A stretch of DNA of 64,000 nt from positions 3,472,001 to 3,536,000 of the forward strand of contig NZ_JAPENY010000001.1 of NCBI RefSeq assembly GCF_026341825.1, in the 5' to 3' direction. Each line of letters begins with the position of its first letter. Position 1 is the first letter of the stretch. A program made the translations under genes and the position numbers. Positions 26,073-34,545 of the stretch are shown here, one piece after another. The stretch is from Streptomyces sp. NBC_00620. GTDB taxonomy: Bacteria > Actinomycetota > Actinomycetes > Streptomycetales > Streptomycetaceae. The notes below the pieces were generated by a model, which did not search any database, was not told the origin of the DNA, and was given only the letters and a program-made list of their open reading frames with translations.

Positions 26073-27470
26073 TCAGGCCGATCCTGCCCCCTGTACGGGG
26101 GCCGGGAACGGTACGACCGCCACTGTTACGTTGTCGTGGCCCCCGCCGTCCAGGGCGTGGCCCACCAGGACCTGCGCGCTGTGCAGCGGACGCTCGGCGG
26201 CGTCGAGGGGTACGACCTCGGCCATGTCCTCGGCCGCCTCCGCGTAGTTCCACAGCCCGTCGGTGCATACCACCACTACACCTGGCCGGTCCGGTTTGAA
26301 GGAAGCGGTGTGCGGCTCCAGTTCGTACGCGTCCGCGCCGAGCCAGCCCGTGATCGCGTGGGCGCGCTCGTCGGCGTACGCCTCCGCCTCGTTCATCAGG
26401 CCCGCGGCGACCATCTGCGCGGCCCACGAGTCGTCCTCGGTGAGCCGGGCCGGGGGGGAGGCGCGGTCGACGGGGATCCAGTAGGCGCGGCTGTCGCCGA
26501 CCCAGCCGATGATCAGCAGGGTGGGGGTGACGACGGCGCCGACGAGGGTGCAGGCGGGAGCGTTCACGTGCGGGGCGTGCTCGTCGTGCGAAGCGGGCGC
26601 GTCCGCCAGGGAGTTGACGGCCTCCGCGGCGGCGATGATCGCCTCGTGCATGGCCTGCTGCGGGTGCGTGCCCAGCGGCAGCGCCGCGAGCAGCGACTCG
26701 CCCGCCGCGCGGGAGGCGGCGAGGGAGGCCTCGTCGGGGCGGGTCGCCGAGGAGACGCCGTCGCAGACGATCGCGACGACGGCGGGTGCGCCGTCGGGCA
26801 GCGCGGTCGTCGAGAGCGTGAACGCGTCCTCGTTGCGGTGGTGGCGCAGGCCCCGGTCGCTGACCGCGGAGACCGCGCTCAACTCCTGTTCCATGTGGTC
26901 GCGTTCGCGTGGCTGCGCGTGCCCGCAGTTCTCGCAGTAGCCGTCGTTGTCGACGCTGCCCGCGCGGCAGGCGACGCACAGTCGGGTGCCCGCGGGAGGA
27001 GTTGTCGCGAGGTCGGCGGTGCGGGGGTCGGCGGGGGGCTCGGCCGGGGCTTCGTGCCGGGCTTCGGCCAGAGCTTCCGACCGGGCTTCGGGCCGTGCTT
27101 CGGCCGGGGGAGCCAAGGGGTACTCGTCCGGCTCGCGTGGCCTGTCGAACCGTACGCCCGCGGACTCGTGTGCCGCGCGCGGGAGTTCGGTGCCGCCCGA
27201 GTCGGTGCCCCGGATGTCCGTCGCCCGGTGCACCGGCGCCGGAATGTCGGAGCTGTCCACCTCCGGGGCGACGGGCCAGTCCACGGACGAGACGGACGAA
27301 GGAGGGCGCGGCGATGTGCCGTTCATGGTGATCGTGGGCTCGTCCTGGGGCGGCTCGGGCACCGCCGACAGGTCGTACCCGCACGCACCGCAGAAGCGGT
27401 CACCCGCCTCCAGCGGCTCCTCGCAACTGGGGCACCGCGAAAGGGCCGTCGGCTGGGGCATCTGGGACAT
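26073..27470 (-). CDS. PP2C-type protein phosphatase with two zinc ribbons
   Basis: A 465-residue Mn/Mg-dependent Ser/Thr phosphatase. Ribbon 1 is CPSCEEPLEAGDRFCGACGYDL (near 12). A linker rich in Ala/Glu/Pro with RPEARSEALAEARHEA repeats follows. Ribbon 2 is CVACRAGSVDNDGYCENCGH (near 165). The PP2C domain (about 200-455) keeps the metal residues: RHHRNEDAF, VCDGVSS, GWVGDSRAYWI, CTDGLWNY and GHDNVTVAVV. It presumably opposes the PknG-type kinase, whose stop lies 3 bases upstream. ATG 27470 was chosen over TTG 27473. Confidence 0.92.
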   Translation of the reverse strand: MSQMPQPTALSRCPSCEEPLEAGDRFCGACGYDLSAVPEPPQDEPTITMNGTSPRPPSSVSSVDWPVAPEVDSSDIPAPVHRATDIRGTDSGGTELPRAAHESAGVRFDRPREPDEYPLAPPAEARPEARSEALAEARHEAPAEPPADPRTADLATTPPAGTRLCVACRAGSVDNDGYCENCGHAQPRERDHMEQELSAVSAVSDRGLRHHRNEDAFTLSTTALPDGAPAVVAIVCDGVSSATRPDEASLAASRAAGESLLAALPLGTHPQQAMHEAIIAAAEAVNSLADAPASHDEHAPHVNAPACTLVGAVVTPTLLIIGWVGDSRAYWIPVDRASPPARLTEDDSWAAQMVAAGLMNEAEAYADERAHAITGWLGADAYELEPHTASFKPDRPGVVVVCTDGLWNYAEAAEDMAEVVPLDAAERPLHSAQVLVGHALDGGGHDNVTVAVVPFPAPVQGAGSA

Positions 27471-27473
27471 CAA

Positions 27474-30005
27474 TCACACCCACGTCCGGGGGCGGTAACG
27501 GTTGGCACGTTCCACCAGGTCGATCCTCTCCTCGCCGCCCGTAGCGAGGCGGGCCAGCGTGCGGTACGAACGCTCCAGACCGAAGCGGAGGCCGCGCTCG
27601 TCCAGCTCGCTGCCGAGCAGTGCACGTCCGCCGCCGGAGGCCGGTGGGAACGCCTGGCTACCGGAGAGTACCCAGTCCAGGGCGCAGCCCAGTACTTCTG
27701 TGGACAACTGCTCGCGTCGCACCGCGTCGAGACCGTATCCGTCAAGGGCCTCGACCTGCCCCGCAGCAGCTGTCAGGTCCTCCAGGAACGGCGCGGCGGC
27801 CGCCTCCTCGGCGAGTCGCTGCCGCAGCCGCGCCCGCACGGCCGCGACCCGCGCCGCCGTGTAGTGGATCGACGACTCCGGTACGGATTCCAGCGTCTGT
27901 ACGGCGCCACGGCGGTCGCCCGAGGCGAGCTGCACCCGGGCCAGGCCGAACGCCGAACTCACATAGCTGGGGTCGGTCGTCCACACCAGGCGGTAGTACT
28001 CGGCGGCGTTGTCCAGCTGCCCGAGCACCTCCGCGCACACGCCGAGGGCCAGCTTGGGCGCGGGCTCGCCGGGGAACGCGTCGTAGATCGCGTCGAAGGA
28101 CAGCGCCGCGATCTCGTGCTCGCCGGTCGCGAGGGCCGCGGCGCCCCGATACCAGACCACCCGCCAGTCGTCCGGGTGGTCCGTCTCCAAAGCCTCGAGT
28201 GCCCTGGCGGCGTCGGCCAGTTCGCCCATCTCCAGGCGGGCCCGCAGCTCGCGCAGACGCAGCTCCAGGGAGCCGGTGGGCGCGGCGTGCAGCGCGGTGA
28301 TCAGCTCCGCGGGTGCGGAGGCCATGAGCCCGGCGAGAAAACCGGCGTTGGGGTCGCCCGGGTCGACCCGGGGGACGGGCAGCGCGAGTGCGGTGGCGGC
28401 GGCCTGGACGGACTTGACCAGGTTGCCGGTGTCGACGGGGGCCGGAGCACGCGAAGTGATGGCGAGTCCGCCACCGTTGGCGGCGGGCAGCGCCCGTTGC
28501 CGGCGCCCGACCGGCATCACCCGCACCCCGAGCCGCGACACGTCCCCGTCCAGTGTCCCGAACAACTCCGTGTCCGTGACCTTGAGTTCGGGACCGAACA
28601 GGGTGGAGAGCGCCGGGCGGGCACGCCCGGTCTGGACGGAGACGACCTCGCGCAGCACGCCGGTCAGCTGCTCGGCCATCTCCTGCGCGGAGGCGAACCG
28701 GCGGGCCGGGTCGGGGTCTGTGGCGCGCACCAGGAGCCGGTAGAACGACTCGTACTGGCGGAAGACCTCGATGTTGTCCGGGTCGGGCAGGGAGTCCACG
28801 AACACGTTCGTGTAGCCCTGGAAGTCGAAGGTCATCACGGCCAGCGTGCGCGCGACCGTGTACAGGTCGGAGGCGACCGAGGGGCCGACTTCGGCCACCT
28901 CCGGCGCCTGGTAGCCGACCGTGCCGTAGATGGCCGACTCGTCGTCGTCCATCCTGCGCACCGCGCCCATGTCGATGACCTTGAGCTGGTCCTCGGTCTG
29001 GATCGCGTTGTCGACCTTGAAGTCGCAGTACAGGAGGTTGCGGCTGTGCAGGTGGCCGAGCGCCTCCAGGGCCTCGATGCCGTACGCGCACGCCTGCTCC
29101 ACCGGCAGCGGGTCCCGCTTCCCGGCCTTCGTACGACGGTCGTTGGCGATCTCCTTGAGGGACTTGCCGCCGACGTACTCCATGACGATGTAACCGTCGA
29201 GGGAACCGGTGCGCTGGTCGAGATGCTCGACGAAGTTGTAGATCCGCACGATGTTGGCGTGCTCGATCTCCGCGAGGAAGCGGCGCTCGGAGATCGCGGC
29301 CGCCATCGCGTCCTGGTCGCCCGTGTCGAGCAGGCCCTTGAGGACCACCCAGCGGTCGGACACCGCGCGGTCGACGGCGAGATACACCCAGCCGAGCCCG
29401 CCGTGCGCGAGGCAGCCCACGACCTCGTACTGGCCGTGCACGATGTCGCCCGTGGCCAGCTTCGGCACGAACGAGTACGGGTGGCCGCACTTCGTGCAGA
29501 ACCCCTCCGTGCGCCCGGGCGTCTCACCGCGCGAACGCCCCACCGGCGCCCCGCAGTCGGAGCGCGAGCAGAACCGCTTGCGCTCGGGCACCTCCGGGTT
29601 GTCCTGGACCATCCCGCGCGGGTCGGGCCGCGGCACACCCGGCACCTCGACCAGGCCGACACCGAGCCGGCCGCGTCCCGAGGAACCGGCGGTCGAACCC
29701 GAGCTGCGGACCGACACCGAGCGGCCCGTCGAGGAGCCCGACAGCGAGCGGGAGAGGCGCCCGGAGACCGAGCGCCGCGACTGCGAGGACCGCGACGACG
29801 CACGGGAACTCGCCCGCGAACTGCTGCTGGAACTGCCCGAGCCCCGTGAGCTCCGGCCGCCCGCGGTGATCCCGGTCGGCGGCGACCCCAACGATCCGCC
29901 CGCGGACACGACCGGCGCCAGACCGCACGTGTCGCAGTACAGCTCGCCGCCGCCCATGTCCTCGTACGACCCCGAGCAACCGGGCCGCTGGCACTTCTGA
30001 CTCAT
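27474..30005 (-). CDS. pknG: PknG-type serine/threonine protein kinase
   Basis: An 843-residue kinase. The N-terminus has a zinc ribbon CQRPGCSG...YCDTCG, a Ser/Arg-rich linker (about 45-110), then a rubredoxin-like ribbon ending FCTKCGHPYSF. The kinase domain (about 185-440) has the glycine loop AHGGLGWVYLA, Lys in WVVLKGLL, catalytic LLYCDFKVDNAI and a DMG in place of DFG, as in PknG. The C-terminal third is a TPR-like repeat region. Mycobacterial PknG phosphorylates the FHA protein GarA to control glutamate metabolism. It overlaps the upstream gene by ATGA and is followed in 3 bases by the phosphatase. Confidence 0.94.
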   Translation of the reverse strand: MSQKCQRPGCSGSYEDMGGGELYCDTCGLAPVVSAGGSLGSPPTGITAGGRSSRGSGSSSSSSRASSRASSRSSQSRRSVSGRLSRSLSGSSTGRSVSVRSSGSTAGSSGRGRLGVGLVEVPGVPRPDPRGMVQDNPEVPERKRFCSRSDCGAPVGRSRGETPGRTEGFCTKCGHPYSFVPKLATGDIVHGQYEVVGCLAHGGLGWVYLAVDRAVSDRWVVLKGLLDTGDQDAMAAAISERRFLAEIEHANIVRIYNFVEHLDQRTGSLDGYIVMEYVGGKSLKEIANDRRTKAGKRDPLPVEQACAYGIEALEALGHLHSRNLLYCDFKVDNAIQTEDQLKVIDMGAVRRMDDDESAIYGTVGYQAPEVAEVGPSVASDLYTVARTLAVMTFDFQGYTNVFVDSLPDPDNIEVFRQYESFYRLLVRATDPDPARRFASAQEMAEQLTGVLREVVSVQTGRARPALSTLFGPELKVTDTELFGTLDGDVSRLGVRVMPVGRRQRALPAANGGGLAITSRAPAPVDTGNLVKSVQAAATALALPVPRVDPGDPNAGFLAGLMASAPAELITALHAAPTGSLELRLRELRARLEMGELADAARALEALETDHPDDWRVVWYRGAAALATGEHEIAALSFDAIYDAFPGEPAPKLALGVCAEVLGQLDNAAEYYRLVWTTDPSYVSSAFGLARVQLASGDRRGAVQTLESVPESSIHYTAARVAAVRARLRQRLAEEAAAAPFLEDLTAAAGQVEALDGYGLDAVRREQLSTEVLGCALDWVLSGSQAFPPASGGGRALLGSELDERGLRFGLERSYRTLARLATGGEERIDLVERANRYRPRTWV

Positions 30006-31327
30006 GAGTCCCCCCTACGGTCCTGTGGCCCACTGCCCTGCGGGGGCACCCGCGGGCTGAGCAGGTCGGCCGCCGCGTGCTGGTAGCGCAGTACGGCGTC
30101 CTCCGCGACGCGCAGGTCGCAGGGCGCGCTCCACAGCATGCGGCGCGCCGCGTCGTAGCGCTCGATGAGGAACGGGTCCTCCGCGAGCCCGTGCCGGGCG
30201 ACCTTCGCCTTGTACGCGTCGAGGCGGCCGCGCAGCTCCGCGCGGACCGCCAGCGGTTGCGTGACCGCGGTCAACGACTCGCGGGCGCGCAGGAGTTCGT
30301 CCTCCGCCTTTTCCTCCAGCGCTTCCAGGAGCGGCGAGAGGCGGTGCCACTGGGCGTGTCTGCGGTACTCGGCGGCCGTCGCCAGCTGCTCCTGGAGCAC
30401 GGTCGGCGGGCCGCTGACCGCGGGCACCTCGGACGCGGCGATCTTCGCGAGCACCTCACCGCGGGCGCTCCTCGCCTCGGCGAGCGTTCGGTCCGCGCGG
30501 CTCAGCACGTCACGCAGCTTCACCAGGCGCGCCTCCGCGTCCTGCCGGACGGTGAGCACGGCGTCGATCTCCCGGCGCACGTCCTCCAGGGCACGCGCCT
30601 CGTGGTCGTACGTCGTCGTGTCGGGGCGCCCGCCGCCGGGGGCCGAACTCCCTTGCGTGGGAAGCCAGAAGGCCAGCGGGTCGGACACCACGCGCTCGCG
30701 CAGCCTGGTGAGCGTGCGGGTGATCCGCTCCAGGTCGTCGCCCGCAGGGTGCTCCCCGGGGCGTACGCCGACGGAGTGCGCGAGCCGCCGGGTGCGCTGG
30801 AGCTCCGCGGCCAGTAAATCTATCCGGGCGGGCAGCGCGGACCACACCGCGTCGGCGGCGATGACCATGTCGAGCGAGGACGCGTACAGCTCGTTCATCC
30901 GCTCCACAAGCGCGACCAGCGAGAACTGCTCGCTGAGCTTGCCGGTGCCGACGAGCGTCGGCGCGTTCGCGGTGGCCGTGGCGGACCCGGCGACCGTGAT
31001 GCTCGCGCCGCGCAGCAGCTCGGTCAGCTCCGACAGGTCCTCGCGGCTGGACCAGCGTCTGCGGGAGCGGATCTCGCGGGCGGAGCGCAACGCGTCGGCG
31101 TACGCGTCGAAGTACGCCCACAGCAGGGTGATCGAGGCCTCCGCGGCCGACCAGCGTTCCTTGGTCGTGCCGGTGAGCTCGGCGCCTTCGAGGAGTCTGC
31201 GGCCCGCGTGGTCCTGCAAGGAGAGGAGCGAGGTCTCGATGGCCTCGTGCTCCGCGCCGAGGCGCGCCAGCGCACGGTCCACCTCGTCCCGGTCCATCAC
31301 CGGCCCGGGGGGTCCCGTGACGCCCAT
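30002..31327 (-). CDS. Coiled-coil protein of the kinase cluster
   Basis: A 441-residue cytosolic protein that I do not recognise. It is almost wholly helical, with heptad-like stretches around 165-225 (PARIDLLAAELQRTRRLAHSV), 245-300 (ARALEDVRREIDAVLTVRQDAEARL) and 320-390. It has no Cys ribbon, no membrane segment and no catalytic motif. It sits between the binding-protein gene and pknG, overlapping pknG by ATGA, so it is probably made in step with the kinase. A structural or adaptor role between the membrane sensor and PknG is the simplest guess. ATG 31327 follows GAGAGGTGA. Confidence 0.8.
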   Translation of the reverse strand: MGVTGPPGPVMDRDEVDRALARLGAEHEAIETSLLSLQDHAGRRLLEGAELTGTTKERWSAAEASITLLWAYFDAYADALRSAREIRSRRRWSSREDLSELTELLRGASITVAGSATATANAPTLVGTGKLSEQFSLVALVERMNELYASSLDMVIAADAVWSALPARIDLLAAELQRTRRLAHSVGVRPGEHPAGDDLERITRTLTRLRERVVSDPLAFWLPTQGSSAPGGGRPDTTTYDHEARALEDVRREIDAVLTVRQDAEARLVKLRDVLSRADRTLAEARSARGEVLAKIAASEVPAVSGPPTVLQEQLATAAEYRRHAQWHRLSPLLEALEEKAEDELLRARESLTAVTQPLAVRAELRGRLDAYKAKVARHGLAEDPFLIERYDAARRMLWSAPCDLRVAEDAVLRYQHAAADLLSPRVPPQGSGPQDRRGDS

Positions 31328-31398
31328 CGATCACCTCTCGCTTTCGGCCGTGTCGGCTACTTGTACCGCTACCAGTACTGCTACTGCTGCCTGTACCG

Positions 31399-32418
31399 CT
31401 ACTTGTATTTCGCGGCGGGCGGATTCGACGACGGGGAGTCGGCTCCCAGGGTCGGGGAGAGCCACTTGTCGTACGCCGTCTGCCAGCCGCTCTGGCGGTA
31501 GTTCTCCAGGACCCGGTTGACCCGGCGCACCAGATCGTCGGAACCCTTCTTCATGGCCACGCCGTAGTACTCGGTGGTGAAGGTCTTGCCCTTGAGCTGG
31601 ACCGTGGGGTCCTGTGCGGCCTGGCTGGCGGCCAGCGCGCCGTCGGTCACCACGGCGTCGACCTCACCGAGCTGGAGCCTTACCAGGCAGTCGAGTTGGT
31701 TGGGAACCGTGGTCGAGATGTCGGCGGTGGAGACGAGCTCGCCCGCCTTCTTGTCGGCGTCCAGCTTGTCGTACGCGGTGGAGCCGGTCGCCGTGCAGAT
31801 CCTCTGCTTCGCCAGCGACTTGTCGTACCCCGTGATGGTCGAGTTGATCGGGGCCAGGACCTGCTGGCCGGTCTCGAAGTAGGGCGCGGAGAACGCGACT
31901 TGTTCGAGCCGGGAGCAGGTGATCGTCATAGTGCGGACCACCATGTCGACCTTGCCGCTCTGGATGGCGGGGATGCGCTGGTTGGTGGGGATGGCGCGGA
32001 ACTGTACGGCGTTCGGGTCGCCCAGAATGTCATCGGCGATCGCGTGGACGAGGTCGATGTCGAAGCCCTCGAGGTCGCTGCCGCTCTTCGTGTTGTTCGG
32101 GTCGCGGTAGCCCCAGCGGAAGCTGTTCTGGTCGACGCCGACGATCAGCCGCGGGTCCTTGCGCTTCTTGATGGCGTCGATCGTCGCGCCGTCCACGGCG
32201 GACGGCGTCAGGCTCTGGTCCTGCGGATCGGTGCACTCGTCGGCCTTCGCCTGGGTGCCCTGGCCCACGCCCTGGCCGCCGATGCCGGTGCTGCCGTCGC
32301 CGCGCGCGCTGCTCAGCGGCAGCAACAGGGCGAACACCGCGGTGAGTGCGCAGGCGACGGCCATCGCACCCACGCCGCCCCAGCCCTTCAGGCTTGCCCT
32401 CAGACGTCGTGCACTCAT
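31399..32418 (-). CDS. glnH: Glutamate/aspartate-type solute-binding protein (GlnH-like)
   Basis: A 339-residue extracellular binding protein of the bacterial type-3 family. The N-terminal hydrophobic segment (about 14-37) is a signal or anchor; VAC within it is a weak lipobox. The mature domain has RLIVGVDQNSFRWGYRDP, GFDIDLVHAIADDILG, KVDMVVRTMTITCSRL, FSAPYFETGQQVL and GEVDAVVTDGALA, typical of polar amino-acid binders. No permease or ATPase gene follows, so it is likely a sensor and not a transporter part. It starts 14 bases after glnX. ATG 32418 follows GAGGAG. Confidence 0.9.
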   Translation of the reverse strand: MSARRLRASLKGWGGVGAMAVACALTAVFALLLPLSSARGDGSTGIGGQGVGQGTQAKADECTDPQDQSLTPSAVDGATIDAIKKRKDPRLIVGVDQNSFRWGYRDPNNTKSGSDLEGFDIDLVHAIADDILGDPNAVQFRAIPTNQRIPAIQSGKVDMVVRTMTITCSRLEQVAFSAPYFETGQQVLAPINSTITGYDKSLAKQRICTATGSTAYDKLDADKKAGELVSTADISTTVPNQLDCLVRLQLGEVDAVVTDGALAASQAAQDPTVQLKGKTFTTEYYGVAMKKGSDDLVRRVNRVLENYRQSGWQTAYDKWLSPTLGADSPSSNPPAAKYK

Positions 32419-32432
32419 TGCCGCTCCTCCTC

Positions 32433-33929
32433 TCACCGGTACTCCGAAAGCCTGCGTCCGATACCCAGCAGGGCGCCCGCCGCGGCCAGCACCGCGAGGA
32501 CCGCCGCGCCCACCGACAGACCGGTCATCGCGTCCAGGCCGTTGCTCGCCGCCTGCTTGAACTCGCTCTGCTCCTGCACCAGCGCCAGCTCCAGGTTCTT
32601 GTCGACGCCGTCGAAGCACTCGCCCGTCGGCTTGTCGCTCTTGGAACCGATCACCTTGTCCAGCGCCGCCTGGTACTGGCCGCCGTCGTCGGCCTTGCGG
32701 GCCTCCGCGTGGCGCACCTTCCATTCCTTCATGTTGCCGGTCGCGGCCGCCACCGGCTCCTCGCCCGCCTTGTCGTCGGCGAGCTCCGCGGCGGCGGCCA
32801 GCTTCTTGGTGAGGTCGTCCATCTCCTGCTGGAAGTCGTAGTCGAAGGCGTCCACGACCGTGCCGTCCTTCAACTCCTTGGTTTCCGCGCCGCGGCTGAC
32901 CAGCGTCAGGTTCTCGTTGCCCCGCGCGTTCAGCGACGCGAGGCGGGCGTCGTTCAGCACGTTCAGCGAGCGGACGCCGTGGTCGTAGGAGTCGTTCAGC
33001 CCCGCCCGGGCCACGCTGTGGCCGACGACGAGCCAGAGGAGTACGACCGCGGAGGCGGCGGTGGCGGCGGCCATGCCCTGGTTCAACACCCGGTTCGTGC
33101 GCCGGTAGTTGCGCCGCTGGGCCCAGGCGAGTCCGCCGAGCGCGAGCACGCCGAGGCCGATGGCGGCCCACGGATAGGGCGTCGCGTCGGCGTAGTCGGC
33201 CTCCAGGCGCTGGTTCTCCTTGGTGTAGAGATCCTTGGCCGCCGGGAGCATCTTGTCCTGCATCGTCGCGTTCGCGTACCGCAGATAGGCGCCGCCGAGC
33301 GGGAAGCCCTGGCGGTTGTTGGCGCGGGCCCGCTCGATCAGGCCCTTGTACTCCGGCAGCAGCTTGTTCAGCTTGGCGATGGTGTCCGCGGACGGGGAGC
33401 CGGGCTCCGAGTTGGCCGCGGCGGTGACCAGCTTCTCTGCGGCCGTCCTGATGTCCGCCTCGTACCGCGTGCGGGACGCCTTCGTCTCCTGGCCGCCCGC
33501 GAGGAAGCCGCTGGAGGCCGCGGTGTTGGCGTCCGCGAGTGAGCGGTAGATGTCGGCGGCGCTGGCGCTCAGCGGCTGGCTGCTGTTCAGCACGTCGTCC
33601 GCGGCGGCCGAGCGGTCCGTCATCTGCCAGGCGGTCACCGCGCCGAACGCGACGACCAGCAGGGCGAGTACGGCGCCGATGATCCGTAGGCGGCCCGGTT
33701 CCGTCGTCGCCGCGGTGCGCAGGGTGTCTACGCCTTCCGCCCAGGCCGTGCGGCGTGGGGGAGTGGGCGGGGGCGTGTGCGCGGGCGTGTTGGGCGTCGT
33801 GGGGCCGGGCTTCCGCGGGGCCGGTGGGCCGGATTGCGGTGGTACGGCCGGCATCGTGGGCGTGGCTGGGCGTGCCGGCGTTCCCGGCTGTCCCGGTGGC
33901 GCCGCGCTGCCGTTCGGCGGGTGTGTCAC
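32433..33929 (-). CDS. glnX: Four-helix membrane sensor protein (GlnX-like)
   Basis: A 498-residue membrane protein, first gene of the cluster. A Pro-rich cytosolic tail (1-60) is followed by helix 1 (about 82-102) and an extracytoplasmic helical domain of about 130 residues with SAAADDVLNSSQPLSASAADIYRSL. Helix 2 (about 250), helix 3 (about 280-302), a second outer helical domain and helix 4 (near 470) complete it. This two-fold layout is that of mycobacterial GlnX, which passes a signal from GlnH to PknG. GTG 33929 follows GGGGGAGG. It is named by context and topology; sequence similarity was not tested. Confidence 0.8.
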   Translation of the reverse strand: MTHPPNGSAAPPGQPGTPARPATPTMPAVPPQSGPPAPRKPGPTTPNTPAHTPPPTPPRRTAWAEGVDTLRTAATTEPGRLRIIGAVLALLVVAFGAVTAWQMTDRSAAADDVLNSSQPLSASAADIYRSLADANTAASSGFLAGGQETKASRTRYEADIRTAAEKLVTAAANSEPGSPSADTIAKLNKLLPEYKGLIERARANNRQGFPLGGAYLRYANATMQDKMLPAAKDLYTKENQRLEADYADATPYPWAAIGLGVLALGGLAWAQRRNYRRTNRVLNQGMAAATAASAVVLLWLVVGHSVARAGLNDSYDHGVRSLNVLNDARLASLNARGNENLTLVSRGAETKELKDGTVVDAFDYDFQQEMDDLTKKLAAAAELADDKAGEEPVAAATGNMKEWKVRHAEARKADDGGQYQAALDKVIGSKSDKPTGECFDGVDKNLELALVQEQSEFKQAASNGLDAMTGLSVGAAVLAVLAAAGALLGIGRRLSEYR

Positions 33930-34153
33930 TTGACCTCCCCCATGGTCATCCGTCTGTCACCTCTGTTCCGTGCGTGGGGAGCACGGACGAAGGTGCACGG
34001 CCGCAAGTATCGCCGCAGGGACTGACATCCGCACAGTTCTTGACTCGATCTTGTTCGGATCGCAGCGCAGCGCGAAGCTCCCCGCAAGGCCCCCTCCCCT
34101 GAACACGCACTCGGTATGTGTTCGGTTCCCGTTCGGGGTGGGGGCCGGGGGTG
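33930..34153. other. Upstream region of the kinase cluster
   Basis: About 220 bases without a gene. It must contain the promoter of the glnX-to-FHA unit. Less GC-rich DNA near 34020-34070 (TTCTTGACTCGATCTTGTTC) is the likeliest site on either strand; no clear -10/-35 pair was fixed. Confidence 0.4.
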
Positions 34154-34543
34154 GGTTTTTCGCCCCCTCCGCCCCTACCCGTCCCTTGCTTCTGGGGGCT
34201 GCCGCCCCCAGACCCCCGCTGTCGGCCTGAACGGCCTCGTCCTCAAACGCCGGACGGGCTGGAGATACCTGGCCCGGGGCTGAAGAGTGCAGCCCCCATG
34301 GGTGGGTGGGGGATCGGGACGGCACTGCCTCGTCCTCAGACGCCGGACGGGCTGGAGATACCTGGCCCGGGGCTGAAGAGTGCAGCCCCCACGGGTGGGT
34401 GGGGGATCGGGATGGCACAGGCGCGTCCTCAAACGCCGACGGGCTGAAGGTGTTCAGCCCCTCCGGCGTTTGAGGAGCGGGGGTTTGGGGGCGGAGCCCC
34501 CAAGTGGACGGGAATGGGTAGGGGCGGAGGGGGCGAGAAAAAC
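34154..34543. repeat. Composite inverted-repeat element, copy 1 (with 93-bp tandem core)
   Basis: The left end (GGTTTTTCGCCCCCTCCGCC...) and the right end (34455-34543) are long imperfect inverted repeats of one another. Each carries an inner hairpin (CTGGGGGC...GCCCCCAG on the left, TTGGGGGC...GCCCCCAA on the right). Between them a 93-bp unit starting CGTCCTC is repeated at 34238, 34331 and 34424, the last partial. A related element lies at 61554. It abuts the csnK stop codon and probably also works as its terminator. Confidence 0.85.
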
Positions 34544-34545
34544 CC

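Noticed and set aside
26136..29849. A 1237-codon open frame on the plus strand opposite pknG and the phosphatase gene
   Set aside because: It is low-complexity Arg/Gly/Val sequence produced by high GC on the antisense of two well-supported genes; there is no domain and no ribosome site.
34154..34543. An insertion sequence
   Set aside because: Mirrored ends are present but no transposase frame and no target duplication can be seen; kept as a repeat element only.
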